Shown here: in pieces, positions 49,896-59,318 of the stretch
Numbering within the stretch: position 1 is the first letter of the stretch
Layout of the letters: the number at the start of each line of letters is the position of its first letter
Origin: Burkholderiaceae bacterium
GTDB taxonomy: Bacteria; Pseudomonadota; Gammaproteobacteria; Burkholderiales; Burkholderiaceae_C
Length of the DNA stretch: 64,000 bases
NCBI GenBank assembly: GCA_019745555.1
Contig: JAIESX010000011.1
Span: forward strand, 18,628 to 82,627
Direction of reading: 5' to 3'
Made by a program: the position numbers and the translations under genes
Notes under the pieces: model-generated
What the model was told of the DNA's origin: nothing
The model's input: only the letters and a program-made list of their open reading frames with translations
Database searches by the model: none

Positions 49896-51680
49896 TCAGC
49901 GTCCCAGCCAGCGTTGCACTTTCTCGCGCTGCTCGGCGCTCAGCCGCCAGGTGGTGCTCTGTCGTGGCAGCTTGAGTGGCAGGCTCAGCAGGCGACGGTC
50001 ACGCGCCACCAGCGCCTGCACGCGTTCCTGGTTCCCCGCGTAGAGCAGCAGGTCGTCCAGTTTCCCCAGGCGCCAGCTGCTGCGCGACTTGCCGGTACCG
50101 ACATCCAACCCCAGCCATTCGTCGCCGGCCGCCAGACCGGCCTGTTCGGCGGCACCACCGCGCAGCACGGTCTTGATCTGTACCCCGCCGCCATTCTCGG
50201 TCACCCGCAGGCCCAGGCGCTGGGCCAGTTGGGCCGGCTCTTCGTGCACTCGAACACCATGCAGTTCCAGCAGCTCGCGCAGCGGCAGTTCGCCGGTACT
50301 GTGCACCCAGCGCTGAAGCTCGCGGCTCCAGCTGCGGCCGCTGAGCTCGCGCAGCACGGCCAGCAGGTCGTCTTCGCGCATGGGGCCGGCGGCGCAGCGT
50401 TGCCAGAGCGCGCGCATCACATCGTCCAGGCTGTGGCTGGACTCGGCACGCAGGGTGAGATCGATGCACAGTGCCACGAGCGCGCCCTTGCCGTAGTAGC
50501 TCACGGTGGCGTTGGGCGTGTTCTCGTCCACGCGGTAGTACTTGACCCAGGCGTCGAAGCTGGCCTGGGCCACGGACTGCAGCAGGCGGCCCGGTGTCTG
50601 CTGCAGCTGGTTGACGCTCTTGTTGAGCAGACGCAGGTAGACCAGGTCGTCGATCAGGCCGGCGCGACGCAGCAGCAGGTCGTCGTAGTAGCTCGTGAAG
50701 CCCTCGAAGAACCAGAGCAGCTCGGTGTAGTTCTCCCGGGTGTAGTCGTAGCGTGCGAACTCGGCGGGGCGCAGGCGCTTGACGTTCCAGCTGTGGAAGT
50801 ACTCATGGCTGATCAGACCCAGCAGCGTGGTGTAGCCCTCGCCCAGCTTGGCGCCGTGGCGCGGCAGGTCGCGTCGCCCGCAGATCAGGGCGGTGGAGTT
50901 GCGGTGTTCGAGGCCGCCATAGCCGTCGTCGGTGGCGTTGAGCAGGAAGAGATAGTTCTTGAACGGCGGCTTGCCGCTGCGCCCGTCGGGGCGACCTTCA
51001 GCGTGCCAGAAACGGATCGCGGTCTCGCAGATGCGCTGGGCATCGGCCAGCAGACGGTTGCCATCGAAGCTCGGGGGTGCGCCGGCGATGACAAAGCGGT
51101 GCGGCGTGCCGCCGGCCTTGAACTCTCCGCTCCAGAAGTTGCCCAGCTCCACAGGGCTGTCCACGAGCTCGTCATAGTCCGCCGCGCGGTAGCGACCCCA
51201 GCCGCGTCGCCCGGTCTTGAGGGGTGCGAGTCCGGTGGCGACCTGCCAGTCCGCAGGTGCGGCGCCGGGTGCCAGGGTCAGTTCGTGTGCCGCGTCTTCC
51301 TGGCCCTGCACGCGCAGACACAGGCTGGTGCCGTTGAAAAAGCCGCGCTGGTGGTCGAGCCAGGCGGTGCGCACCGAGTTGTCCCAGGCGTAGACCTCAT
51401 AGCTCAGCTCCAGCGGCTGCTCAGGATCGCAGGCGATCTGCCAGCTGCACTTGTCGACCTGCGTGGCCGGCAGTGTCTTGCGGCCTTGCCGTGCCACGAG
51501 TTTCTGCAGGTTCTTGGCGAACTCGCGCACCAGGTAGCTGCCTGGAATCCAGACCGGCAGGCTTACGAGCTGCACCGCCTGGGGTTGGGTGACCGTGAGT
51601 GTGATGTGGAAGAGATGGGCGTGCGGGTCGGCGACCTCGATGCGGTAATGGACAGGCGCAGGGCTGGACTTCTTCGGCAT
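49896..51680 (-). CDS. M61 family metallopeptidase with PDZ domain
   Basis: 594-residue peptidase related to glycyl aminopeptidase. It has an N-terminal beta domain (PVWIPGSYLVREFAKN), a thermolysin-like catalytic domain with GGLEHRNST and the zinc motif HEYFH (His292, Glu293, His296), the third-ligand helix ENYTELLWFFEGFTSYYDD and a C-terminal PDZ domain (about 480-560). No signal peptide is evident, so it is probably cytosolic. Members favour N-terminal Gly or Ala. It lies 17 bases upstream of no further minus-strand gene of its own operon other than dsbC and ubiH-type genes that precede it. Confidence 0.92.
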   Translation of the reverse strand: MPKKSSPAPVHYRIEVADPHAHLFHITLTVTQPQAVQLVSLPVWIPGSYLVREFAKNLQKLVARQGRKTLPATQVDKCSWQIACDPEQPLELSYEVYAWDNSVRTAWLDHQRGFFNGTSLCLRVQGQEDAAHELTLAPGAAPADWQVATGLAPLKTGRRGWGRYRAADYDELVDSPVELGNFWSGEFKAGGTPHRFVIAGAPPSFDGNRLLADAQRICETAIRFWHAEGRPDGRSGKPPFKNYLFLLNATDDGYGGLEHRNSTALICGRRDLPRHGAKLGEGYTTLLGLISHEYFHSWNVKRLRPAEFARYDYTRENYTELLWFFEGFTSYYDDLLLRRAGLIDDLVYLRLLNKSVNQLQQTPGRLLQSVAQASFDAWVKYYRVDENTPNATVSYYGKGALVALCIDLTLRAESSHSLDDVMRALWQRCAAGPMREDDLLAVLRELSGRSWSRELQRWVHSTGELPLRELLELHGVRVHEEPAQLAQRLGLRVTENGGGVQIKTVLRGGAAEQAGLAAGDEWLGLDVGTGKSRSSWRLGKLDDLLLYAGNQERVQALVARDRRLLSLPLKLPRQSTTWRLSAEQREKVQRWLGR

Positions 51681-51697
51681 GGGGTTGCGTGGTGGGA

Positions 51698-52414
51698 TCA
51701 GCGGGAGGCGGCCGCGAGCTGTCTTTCGATCTGGGCGAGGTCAATCGCGCCAGGCACGCGGCTGCCGTCGGCAAAGAACAGCGTGGGCGTGCCCTGGACC
51801 TTGAGCTTCTGGCCGAAGGCCAGATTGCGCTGGATGGCCTGCACATCGCAGGCGGCGGACGAGGGCAGCTGGTCCTTGAGCATCAGGTCCAGCCAGGCCT
51901 GCGAACGCTCCTTGGAACACCAGACCAGCCGGGATTTTTCCGTGGAGCCCGGCCCCAGCACGGGGTAGAGGAAAACGTGGATGGTGACGTTGTCCAGCTT
52001 GGCCAGGTCACGCTCGATGCGCTTGCAATAGCCGCAGTTGGGATCGGAGAAGATGGCCATCTTGCGCTGGCCGTTGCCACGCACCACGGTGAAGGCATCC
52101 TTGAAGGGCAGACTCTTGAAGTCGATGGCCAGCAGTTTGTCGACCCGCTCCTCGGTGAGGTTGCGCTTCTGGCGCACGTCGATCAGGTGGCCCTGGATCA
52201 GGTAGTTGCCTTCGGCGTCGCTGTAGTAGATCTCGTTGTCGTTGACGCGGATCTCGTAGAGACCGGGAACGGGGGTCTTGCTGACCTCGTTGATCGTCGG
52301 CAGCTGTGGCAGGCGCTCGGCCAGATTCTTGCGGATGGTGGCCTCCTGCGCGCCAGCGCCCAGGGCCAGCAGCGCGGCCAGCAGGCCCGTGATCCATTGT
52401 TTCGTCATCTTCAT
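51698..52414 (-). CDS. dsbC: Thiol:disulfide isomerase DsbC
   Basis: 238-residue periplasmic protein. A signal peptide (TKQWITGLLAALLALGAGAQ) is followed by the dimerisation domain and a thioredoxin fold with the active site Cys127-Gly-Tyr-Cys130 in DPNCGYCKR. The second disulfide pair of DsbC (Cys in VWCSKER and SAACDVQ) is also present. It reshuffles wrong disulfides in exported proteins. The start at 52414 is preferred over an ATG two codons upstream because AAGGA then has proper spacing. It follows the UbiH-type gene by nine bases. Confidence 0.94.
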   Translation of the reverse strand: MKMTKQWITGLLAALLALGAGAQEATIRKNLAERLPQLPTINEVSKTPVPGLYEIRVNDNEIYYSDAEGNYLIQGHLIDVRQKRNLTEERVDKLLAIDFKSLPFKDAFTVVRGNGQRKMAIFSDPNCGYCKRIERDLAKLDNVTIHVFLYPVLGPGSTEKSRLVWCSKERSQAWLDLMLKDQLPSSAACDVQAIQRNLAFGQKLKVQGTPTLFFADGSRVPGAIDLAQIERQLAAASR

Positions 52415-52423
52415 GTCCATCCT

Positions 52424-53536
52424 TCAAAAATTCATCGCACGCTGCGCCAGCCAGTGCTTGAGCCAGCCGCTACGCTCCACGCCCTGCAGGCCCCAGTTGC
52501 GCAGCGCGCTCCAGGCCTGGCCTTCGCGCGCGAACAGCAGCTGCAGGCCGTCCATGCCCACATCCAGGGCCAGCATGCCGGCCTTGCGCGTGCGCTCGTA
52601 GCGGCGCAGCAGTTTCTCGTCGTCCACGCCCCGCCAGTACTCGCGCCCATGCAACACCCGCGTGAGCTCGGCCGCATCGGCCAAGCCCAGATTCAGTCCC
52701 TGCCCGGCCAGCGGGTGCACGTTGTGCGCCGCGTCACCGGCCAGTACCCAGGCGCCGCCCGCGCTGCGCCCCGACCACTGCCGGGCCTGGGCCTTCTGCA
52801 GCGGCCAGGTCTTGCGCTCGCTGATCAGGCTCAGCGGGCCCAGGGTCTGTTGGCTGGCCCGGCCGATTTCCTCGCAGAAGGCGGCCGGCTCCAGCTGCTG
52901 CAGCTGTGCCGCACGCTCTGCAGAGACAGACCAGACCACGGCCACGGAGTTCCCCTGCGGGCCGCCCAAAGGCAGAAAAGCCAGGATTTCGCCCTGGGCG
53001 AACCACTGGCGGGCGACCCCACCATGCGGCTTTTCGCACTGCAGGCGGGTGGCCAGGGCGTGTTGGGGGTAAGGGGTGACGTCGAAGTCAACACCGAATT
53101 CGGCCCGGGTGCTGCTGGCGCGGCCTTCGCAGACCACCGTGAGTTTCGCCGGGGCGGGGGCCGACAGCACCTCTATCTGGGGCTGGTAACGCACGGCCTC
53201 GGCCAGCCGTGCCTCGAGGACGGGCACGTCGACGATCCAGGTCAGGGCGGGGGCACCCAGCGGGGCGGCGTCGAAGTTGAGCTCGCTGCCGCGGTCGCCC
53301 CAGACCTGCATGTGCGTGACGGGGGTGGCGGCGGCCTCGTTCTCGGGCCAGGCGCGCACGCTCTCCAGCAGCTCGCGCGAGGCGCGGTTCAAGGCGTAGG
53401 CGCGCACATCGGCGCCCGGGGGCGTGGTGGCTGGCTGTTCGACCAGGCCGACGCGCAGGCGTTCACGCGCCAGCAGCAGGGCCAGGGTGCGGCCGACGAT
53501 GCCGCTGCCGCGTATGCAGAGGTCCAGTTGAGGCAT
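52424..53536 (-). CDS. UbiH/UbiF-family FAD monooxygenase
   Basis: 370-residue flavoprotein hydroxylase of the ubiquinone-biosynthesis family. The N-terminal Rossmann motif is GSGIVGRTLALLLA with VGLVEQ at the end of strand 2, and the second FAD motif is GDAAHNVHPLAGQGLNLGL. Enzymes of this group hydroxylate the aromatic ring of ubiquinone precursors. Which ring position is attacked cannot be told from sequence. The ATG at 53536 directly precedes the FAD motif; the frame stays open far upstream but that is antisense to the MOSC gene. It is divergent from that gene and upstream of dsbC. Confidence 0.9.
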   Translation of the reverse strand: MPQLDLCIRGSGIVGRTLALLLARERLRVGLVEQPATTPPGADVRAYALNRASRELLESVRAWPENEAAATPVTHMQVWGDRGSELNFDAAPLGAPALTWIVDVPVLEARLAEAVRYQPQIEVLSAPAPAKLTVVCEGRASSTRAEFGVDFDVTPYPQHALATRLQCEKPHGGVARQWFAQGEILAFLPLGGPQGNSVAVVWSVSAERAAQLQQLEPAAFCEEIGRASQQTLGPLSLISERKTWPLQKAQARQWSGRSAGGAWVLAGDAAHNVHPLAGQGLNLGLADAAELTRVLHGREYWRGVDDEKLLRRYERTRKAGMLALDVGMDGLQLLFAREGQAWSALRNWGLQGVERSGWLKHWLAQRAMNF

Positions 53537-53596
53537 GAGGCATTGTAGAAGGCAGGGCAAAATCCGGGTTCCACGATCCATTTCAGGAAAACGTCC

Positions 53597-54511
53597 GTGA
53601 CCGCCTCTGTTCCGAACGCTGCCGACGTGCAGGCCCGCATTGCCCGTCTTTTCGTCTACCCCATCAAGTCCTGCGCCGGCATCGAGCTGACCGAATCCCT
53701 GCTCACCGAAACCGGCCTGGACCTGGACCGCGCCTGGATGGTGGTGGACGAGGAGGGCGAGTTCGTGAGCCAGCGCGAAGAGCCGCGCATGGCCCTGATC
53801 CAGCCGGCCTTCAAGCGGGGCGGCACGGAGCTGCAGCTGCGCGCCCCGGGCATGCTGGCCCTGCACCTGCTGGTCGATGCCGTCGAGGCGCCGACCCGCG
53901 TGCGTGTCTGGGACGATGAGGTGCCCGCCTACGACATGGGCGATATCGCGGCCCAGTGGTTCACCGATTACCTGGCGCTCAATGAGCAGGGCCTGCCGCG
54001 CGCCAACGCCCCGAAGTACCGCCTGGTACGTTTCGACCCCGAGCATCGGCGCCTCTCCAGCCTGCAGTGGACCGGGGGCGTCGAGGCACCCAACCAGTTC
54101 AGCGATGGCTATCCCGTGCTGGTACTGGGGCAGTCCGCACTCGATGGTCTGAACGCCCGGCTCAAGAAGGCGGGCCACGGTCCTGTGGACATCCGGCGTT
54201 TCCGGCCCAATATCGTGCTGGAAGGTCTGGAAGCGCATGACGAAGACCGTGTGGGCCCGCTGCAGATCGACACGCCGGAAGGTGCGGTCGTGCTCACGCC
54301 GGTCAAACCCTGTCCGCGCTGCCCCATCCCCAACATCGATCCCGATACGGGCAAGAGCAGCCCCGAGGTCAACGATACCCTGCAGACCTACCGCCAGGAC
54401 GCACGTGTCAACGGTGCCCTGACCTTCGGCATGAATGCCATCGTGAGCGAGGGCGTGGACCGCGTGTTGCGCGTGGGACAGACGGTGAGCGCCAGCTACC
54501 GCTTCGATTGA
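53597..54511 (+). CDS. MOSC domain protein
   Basis: 304-residue protein with the N-terminal MOSC beta-barrel ([34 protein letters not shown]) and the C-terminal MOSC domain ([10 protein letters not shown], then [13 protein letters not shown]). Cys239 is at the position that ligates molybdenum in this family. Relatives include the mitochondrial amidoxime-reducing component and YcbX, which reduce N-hydroxylated compounds. No ferredoxin-like domain is fused here, so an electron donor must be separate. The start is GTG with AGGAAA upstream. Confidence 0.9.
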   Translation: MTASVPNAADVQARIARLFVYPIKSCAGIELTESLLTETGLDLDRAWMVVDEEGEFVSQREEPRMALIQPAFKRGGTELQLRAPGMLALHLLVDAVEAPTRVRVWDDEVPAYDMGDIAAQWFTDYLALNEQGLPRANAPKYRLVRFDPEHRRLSSLQWTGGVEAPNQFSDGYPVLVLGQSALDGLNARLKKAGHGPVDIRRFRPNIVLEGLEAHDEDRVGPLQIDTPEGAVVLTPVKPCPRCPIPNIDPDTGKSSPEVNDTLQTYRQDARVNGALTFGMNAIVSEGVDRVLRVGQTVSASYRFD

Positions 54512-54540
54512 ACTGACCCGGCCCGGTCCAGGGCGGGACT

Positions 54541-54653
54541 TACAATGGCATCCGTTCCAGGCGTCCGCGGACGCCGCCCCCTGCTCCGCAGGCCGGCCTG
54601 TACGCCGGGCCGCGCGGGCGGCGCCCGCCGGGCGTCACATTCCAAGGAAGATC
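54541..54653 (+). promoter_or_regulatory. ychF promoter and GC-rich folded leader
   Basis: A TACAAT box at 54541-54546 predicts a start near 54553. The first transcribed bases include a perfect 16-base palindrome at 54560-54575 (GGCGTCCG with CGGACGCC), followed by further hairpins, for example GCGGGC/GCCCGC at 54614-54628. The ribosome site AAGGAAG is at 54644-54650. The leader may be regulatory, or simply GC-rich. Confidence 0.45.
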
Positions 54654-55748
54654 ATGAGTCTCAAGTGCGGCATCGTCGGCCTGCCCAACGTCGGCAAATC
54701 CACCCTGTTCAACGCCCTGACCAAGGCGGGCATCGCGGCGGAGAACTACCCCTTCTGCACCATCGAGCCCAATGTGGGCGTGGTGGAGGTGCCGGACCCG
54801 CGCCTCAAGCAGCTGGCCGAGATCGTCAAGCCCGAGCGCATCGTGCCGGCCATCGTCGAGTTCGTGGACATCGCGGGTCTGGTGGCAGGTGCCAGCAAGG
54901 GTGAGGGTCTGGGCAACCAGTTCCTGGCCCATATCCGTGAGACCGATGCCATCGTCAACGTGGTGCGCTGTTTCGAGGACCCGAACGTGATCCACGTGGC
55001 GGGCAAGGTGGACCCGATCGCCGACATCGAGGTGATCCAGACCGAGCTCTGCCTGGCCGACCTGGGCACGGTAGAGAAAGCGCTGCAGCGCTACAGCAAG
55101 GCCGCCAAGAGCGGCAACGACAAGGAAGCGGCCAAGATGGCCCAGCTCCTGCCCAAGGTGCAGGCCGCGCTCAATGAAGGCAGGCCTGCGCGCGCGCTCG
55201 ACCTCAGCGACGAGGAGCAGGCCCTGCTCAAGCCTCTGTGCCTGATCACGGCCAAGCGCGCCATGTTCGTGGGCAATGTGGCCGAGGATGGCTTCGACAA
55301 CAACCCGCTGCTCGACCGCCTGCAAGAGTACGCGGCCAAACAGAACGCACCCGTGGTGGCCATCTGCGCCAAGATCGAGGCCGAGCTGGCCGAGATGGAC
55401 GATGCCGACCGCCTGGAGTTCCTCAAGGAGCTGGGCCAGGAGGAGCCGGGCCTGAACCGCCTGATCCGCGCCGGCTTCAAGCTGCTGGGCCTGCAGACCT
55501 ACTTCACCGCCGGCGTGAAGGAAGTGCGCGCCTGGACCATCCGCATCGGCGACACCGCGCCCCAGGCGGCCGGCGTGATCCACGGCGACTTCGAGCGCGG
55601 CTTCATTCGCGCGCAGACGATCTCCTTCGACGATTTCATCGCCTGCAAGGGCGAGCAGGGCGCCAAGGACGCGGGCAAGATGCGCGCCGAGGGCAAGGAC
55701 TACGTTGTCCAGGATGGCGACGTGATGAACTTCCTGTTCAACGTCTGA
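54654..55748 (+). CDS. ychF: Ribosome-binding ATPase YchF (Obg family)
   Basis: 364-residue P-loop protein of the OBG/YchF group. G1 is GLPNVGKST (residues 9-17), followed by [18 protein letters not shown] (switch I), [16 protein letters not shown] (G3) and a non-classical G4 (NVAEDG region) that favours ATP over GTP. A coiled-coil insertion (about 145-185) and C-terminal TGS domain (about 278-361) complete the fold. It binds the ribosome and is implicated in stress and oxidative responses. It converges with the membrane gene at 55762. Confidence 0.96.
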   Translation: MSLKCGIVGLPNVGKSTLFNALTKAGIAAENYPFCTIEPNVGVVEVPDPRLKQLAEIVKPERIVPAIVEFVDIAGLVAGASKGEGLGNQFLAHIRETDAIVNVVRCFEDPNVIHVAGKVDPIADIEVIQTELCLADLGTVEKALQRYSKAAKSGNDKEAAKMAQLLPKVQAALNEGRPARALDLSDEEQALLKPLCLITAKRAMFVGNVAEDGFDNNPLLDRLQEYAAKQNAPVVAICAKIEAELAEMDDADRLEFLKELGQEEPGLNRLIRAGFKLLGLQTYFTAGVKEVRAWTIRIGDTAPQAAGVIHGDFERGFIRAQTISFDDFIACKGEQGAKDAGKMRAEGKDYVVQDGDVMNFLFNV

Positions 55749-55761
55749 GGGGAATGCGCAC

Positions 55762-56244
55762 TCAGAAGCTGATCCCGCCAGGGAACAGCCAGAGCAGTAC
55801 GGCCGTCATCGTGACGTAGCGCGCGAACTTGCCGATCGCCATATAGAGCAGGCAGGGCCAGAAAGGCAGGCGCAGCCAGCCGGCCACCGCGCACAGCGGG
55901 TCGCCGATGGCGGGCAGCCAGCTCAGCAGGCAGGCCTTGGGGCCGATGCGCTCCAGCCAGTCCAGTGCGCGCAGGTGGGTGTCGGAATGGCGGACCCTGT
56001 CCACCAGTCGGTGCGAACCCCAGCCCATGGCCCAGCTGACGGCGCCGCCCAGCGTATTGCCTGCGGTGGCCACGAGAACGGCCGGCCAGAACAGATCGGG
56101 ATTGAGCTTGAGCAGGCCGAACAGCGCGGGCTCCGAGCCCATGGGCAGCAGGGTCGCGGAGACGAAGGCGATGAGGAAGAGCGTGCTCAGGCCGTATTCG
56201 GGCAGGGCCAATAGTGCAAGCACTTGGTGCAACCAGGACTCCAT
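55762..56244 (-). CDS. YqaA-type DedA-like membrane protein
   Basis: 160-residue inner-membrane protein of the YqaA/DedA-related (VTT domain) type. About four hydrophobic segments are visible: LSTLFLIAFVSATLLPMG, FWPAVLVATAGNTLGGAVSW, a re-entrant-like region around WLPAIGDPLCAVAGWLRL, and MAIGKFARYVTMTAVLLWL. The G..SWLPAIGDP and GKFARY motifs are family marks. Proposed roles include lipid scrambling or envelope maintenance. The ATG at 56244 begins the family N terminus MESWLHQVL. Confidence 0.86.
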   Translation of the reverse strand: MESWLHQVLALLALPEYGLSTLFLIAFVSATLLPMGSEPALFGLLKLNPDLFWPAVLVATAGNTLGGAVSWAMGWGSHRLVDRVRHSDTHLRALDWLERIGPKACLLSWLPAIGDPLCAVAGWLRLPFWPCLLYMAIGKFARYVTMTAVLLWLFPGGISF

Positions 56245-56314
56245 AGCCTGACCAGTATAGGCAGGTCGACGCACACGATGGCGCCCGATTTCAATTGCTG
56301 AAATTTTGTGCAGC

Positions 56315-56320
56315 TAGAAT
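56315..56320 (+). promoter_or_regulatory. Possible -10 box for dusB-fis-purH
   Basis: TAGAAT lies 70 bases before dusB, downstream of an AT-rich stretch (TTTCAATTGCTGAAATTTT) that stands out in this GC-rich region. The spacing to TTGCTG is only 14 bases, so the -35 box is uncertain. Confidence 0.4.
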
Positions 56321-56389
56321 ACGCGGCCCGGCTGCAGCCTGCCCCCAGGTCGCAGCATTTTTTCTTGCTGTCACCACCTCTTTGCATTC

Positions 56390-57433
56390 ATGCGCATCGG
56401 TTCCTACGAACTGCCGAACCACCTGTTCGTGGCCCCGATGGCCGGGGTGACGGACCGACCCTTCCGCCGCCTGTGCAAGGCGCTGGGGGCGGGTTATGCG
56501 GTGAGCGAGATGGTGACCTCGCGCAAGGATCTGTGGAACAGTCTCAAGACCTCGCGCCGTGCCAACCATGAGGGTGAGGCCGGCCCCATCGCCGTGCAGA
56601 TCGCAGGCACCGATGCGCCCATGATGGCCGAAGCGGCGGTCTACAACATCGAGCGCGGTGCGCAGATCATCGACATCAACATGGGCTGCCCGGCCAAGAA
56701 GGTCTGCAACAAATGGGCCGGCTCGGCCCTGATGCAGGACGAGACCCTGGCGCTGCAGATCGTGAGTGCCGTGGTGGACGCCTGCGCGCCGCACGGTGTG
56801 CCCGTCACGCTCAAGATGCGCACCGGCTGGTGCCAGACCGAAAAGAACGCCTTGACCATTGCGCGCGCGGCCGAAAGCGCGGGTGTGCAGATGGTCACGG
56901 TGCATGGCCGCACACGCGAGCAGGGTTACAAGGGCGCGGCGGAGTACGAGACCATCGCCGCCGTCAAGGCCGCACTGCGCATCCCCGTGGTGGCCAATGG
57001 CGACATCACATCGCCTGAAAAAGCCCAGGCTGTGTTGCGTGCCACGGGCGCCGATGCGTTGATGATCGGCCGCGCGGCCCAGGGCCGGCCCTGGATCTTC
57101 CGCGAGATCGCGCACTACCTGGCCACGGGCGAGCATCTGGCGCCGCCGCTGGTCGTCGAAGTGCGCCGCCTGCTGCTCGAGCACCTCGAAGACCACTACG
57201 CCCTGTACGGCGAGTACACGGGGGTGCGCAGTGCGCGCAAGCACATCGCCTGGTATGTGCGGGCCCTGCCCGGCGGCGAGGCCTTCCGCGCGCGCATGAA
57301 CGAACTGGATGAGGCCCAGGCCCAGCTGCGGGCCGTGGCGGATTATTTTGATGAACTGGGTGCCCGCATGGATCGCCTGCCTGCAGTGGCGGACGTGATG
57401 GACACAGAAGAAGACATGGAGCTGGCCGCATGA
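56390..57433 (+). CDS. dusB: tRNA-dihydrouridine synthase B
   Basis: 347-residue FMN enzyme that reduces uridine to dihydrouridine in the D-loop of tRNAs. The FMN-binding start FVAPMAGVTDRPFRR, the catalytic Cys100 in DINMGCPAKKV, LKMRTGW, VTVHGRTREQGYKG and NGDITSPEKA are all conserved. It forms the classical dusB-fis operon: its stop overlaps the fis ATG (ATGA). There is no clear ribosome site, as often in this operon. Confidence 0.95.
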   Translation: MRIGSYELPNHLFVAPMAGVTDRPFRRLCKALGAGYAVSEMVTSRKDLWNSLKTSRRANHEGEAGPIAVQIAGTDAPMMAEAAVYNIERGAQIIDINMGCPAKKVCNKWAGSALMQDETLALQIVSAVVDACAPHGVPVTLKMRTGWCQTEKNALTIARAAESAGVQMVTVHGRTREQGYKGAAEYETIAAVKAALRIPVVANGDITSPEKAQAVLRATGADALMIGRAAQGRPWIFREIAHYLATGEHLAPPLVVEVRRLLLEHLEDHYALYGEYTGVRSARKHIAWYVRALPGGEAFRARMNELDEAQAQLRAVADYFDELGARMDRLPAVADVMDTEEDMELAA

Positions 57434-57666
57434 GCAAAAAACAAATCGAAGAATGCGTGCGCAACAGCCTTGAAGGCTATTTCAAGGACCTGCGCGGCAC
57501 CGAGCCTGACGGCATGTATGACATGCTGGTGCGCATCGTCGAGAAACCGCTGCTCGAGGTGGTGATGCAGCAGGCCGAACAGAACCAGTCGCGCGCCGCG
57601 CTCTGGCTGGGCCTGAACCGCAACACCCTGCGCAAGAAGCTGGTCGAACACAAACTTCTCAAATAA
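57430..57666 (+). CDS. fis: DNA-binding protein Fis
   Basis: 78-residue nucleoid-associated protein. The C-terminal helix-turn-helix ([19 protein letters not shown]) and the dimer helices are clear; the protein is shorter at its N terminus than E. coli Fis (98 residues), as is usual for betaproteobacteria. Fis bends DNA and activates rRNA and other growth genes. It is coupled to dusB and followed by purH 7 bases later. Confidence 0.95.
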   Translation: MSKKQIEECVRNSLEGYFKDLRGTEPDGMYDMLVRIVEKPLLEVVMQQAEQNQSRAALWLGLNRNTLRKKLVEHKLLK

Positions 57667-57673
57667 GCCAAGA

Positions 57674-59254
57674 ATGAACGCACTCCTTTCCGTCTCCGAC
57701 AAGACCGGCATCGTCGAATTCGCCCAGGCCCTGCATGCGCTGGGCATCAAGCTGATCTCCACCGGCGGCACCGCCAAGCTGCTGGCCGATGCCCAGCTGC
57801 CCGTGACCGAGGTGGCCGAGGTCACGGCCTTCCCCGAAATGCTCGACGGCCGCGTCAAGACCCTGCATCCCAAGGTGCATGGCGGCCTGCTGGCGCGCCG
57901 TGACGTGCCCGAGCACATGGCCGCGCTGAAAAGCCACGGCATCGACACCATCGACCTGCTCGTGGTCAACCTCTATCCTTTCGAGGCCACGGTGGCCAAG
58001 CCCGGCTGCACGCTGGAAGATGCCATCGAGAACATCGACATCGGCGGCCCGGCCATGGTGCGCAGCGCGGCCAAGAACTGGAAGGATGTGGGCGTGCTGA
58101 CCGACGCTACGCAGTATCCGGCTGTGCTGGAGGAGTTGAAGAAGAACGGTAAGCTGTCCGACAAGCTGCGCTTCGCGCTCTCCGTGGCGGCCTTCAACCG
58201 CATCGCCAACTACGACGCGGCCATCAGCAACTACCTTTCTGCCATCAACGAGGATGGGACGCACGCGGCCTTCTCCGGCCAGTCCAACAGCAACTTCGTC
58301 AAGCTGCAGGACCTGCGCTACGGCGAGAACCCGCACCAGAGCGCCGCTTTCTACCGAGATCTCTATCCCGCACCTGGCTCGCTGGTCTCGGCCAAACAGC
58401 TGCAGGGCAAGGAGCTGAGCTACAACAACATCGCCGACGGCGACGCGGCCTGGGAGTGTGTCAAGACCTTCGAGGCGCCGGCCTGCGTGATCGTCAAGCA
58501 TGCCAACCCCTGCGGCGTGGCTGTGGGCAAGGACGCCTTCGAGGCCTACAGCAAGGCCTTCCAGACCGACCCCACCTCGGCCTTTGGCGGCATCATCGCC
58601 TTCAACCGCACGGTGGACCTCGCAGCCGCGCAGGCCGTGAGCAAGCAGTTCGTCGAGGTGCTGATGGCGCCGGCCTACACGCCTGAAGCCCTGGAGCTGT
58701 TCAAGGCCAAGGCCAATGTGCGTGTGCTGCAGATCTCCCTGGATGGCGTCAAGCGCGACGGCAAGACGGCCTGGGAGCGCGGTCTCAACTCGCACGACGT
58801 CAAGCGCGTGGGTTCGGGCCTGCTGATCCAGACGGCCGACAACCATGAGCTGCAACGCGCTGACCTCAAGGTGGTCACCAAGCTGGCGCCGACAGCGCAG
58901 CAGCTCGAGGACCTGCTCTTCGCCTGGAAGGTGGCCAAGTTCGTCAAGAGCAATGCCATCGTCTTCTGCAAGGACGGTATGACCATGGGCGTGGGTGCGG
59001 GCCAGATGAGCCGCCTGGACTCGGCGCGCATCGCCAGCATCAAGGCCGAACACGCCCAGCTCTCGCTGCGGGGCACGGCCGTGGCCAGCGACGCCTTCTT
59101 CCCCTTCCGCGACGGCCTGGACGTGGTGATCGACCACGGTGCCACCTGCGTGATCCAGCCTGGTGGCTCCATGCGCGACCAGGAGGTCATCGATGCGGCG
59201 AACGAGCGTGGTGTGGCCATGGTCTTCAGCGGCGTGCGTCACTTCCGCCACTGA
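57674..59254 (+). CDS. purH: Bifunctional AICAR formyltransferase / IMP cyclohydrolase
   Basis: 526-residue enzyme for the last two steps of purine synthesis. The N-terminal MGS-like domain ([38 protein letters not shown]) closes the IMP ring. The C-terminal domain transfers the formyl group, with [14 protein letters not shown] and the catalytic Lys-His pair in [10 protein letters not shown]. The ATG with the tail of fis just upstream is the family start. It is followed 21 bases later by a strong terminator. Confidence 0.97.
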   Translation: MNALLSVSDKTGIVEFAQALHALGIKLISTGGTAKLLADAQLPVTEVAEVTAFPEMLDGRVKTLHPKVHGGLLARRDVPEHMAALKSHGIDTIDLLVVNLYPFEATVAKPGCTLEDAIENIDIGGPAMVRSAAKNWKDVGVLTDATQYPAVLEELKKNGKLSDKLRFALSVAAFNRIANYDAAISNYLSAINEDGTHAAFSGQSNSNFVKLQDLRYGENPHQSAAFYRDLYPAPGSLVSAKQLQGKELSYNNIADGDAAWECVKTFEAPACVIVKHANPCGVAVGKDAFEAYSKAFQTDPTSAFGGIIAFNRTVDLAAAQAVSKQFVEVLMAPAYTPEALELFKAKANVRVLQISLDGVKRDGKTAWERGLNSHDVKRVGSGLLIQTADNHELQRADLKVVTKLAPTAQQLEDLLFAWKVAKFVKSNAIVFCKDGMTMGVGAGQMSRLDSARIASIKAEHAQLSLRGTAVASDAFFPFRDGLDVVIDHGATCVIQPGGSMRDQEVIDAANERGVAMVFSGVRHFRH

Positions 59255-59271
59255 GCGCGGCAAGGCTCATG

Positions 59272-59299
59272 AAAAAGCGACCCGCGGGTCGCTTTTTTC
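59272..59299. terminator. Bidirectional terminator between purH and hemL
   Basis: A perfect palindrome AGCGACCCGCGGGTCGCT (59276-59293) is flanked by A5 on the left and T6 on the right, so it can work as an intrinsic terminator for purH on the plus strand and for hemL on the minus strand. Confidence 0.9.
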
Positions 59300-59318
59300 T
59301 TGGGGCGTTTGAGGGCGA

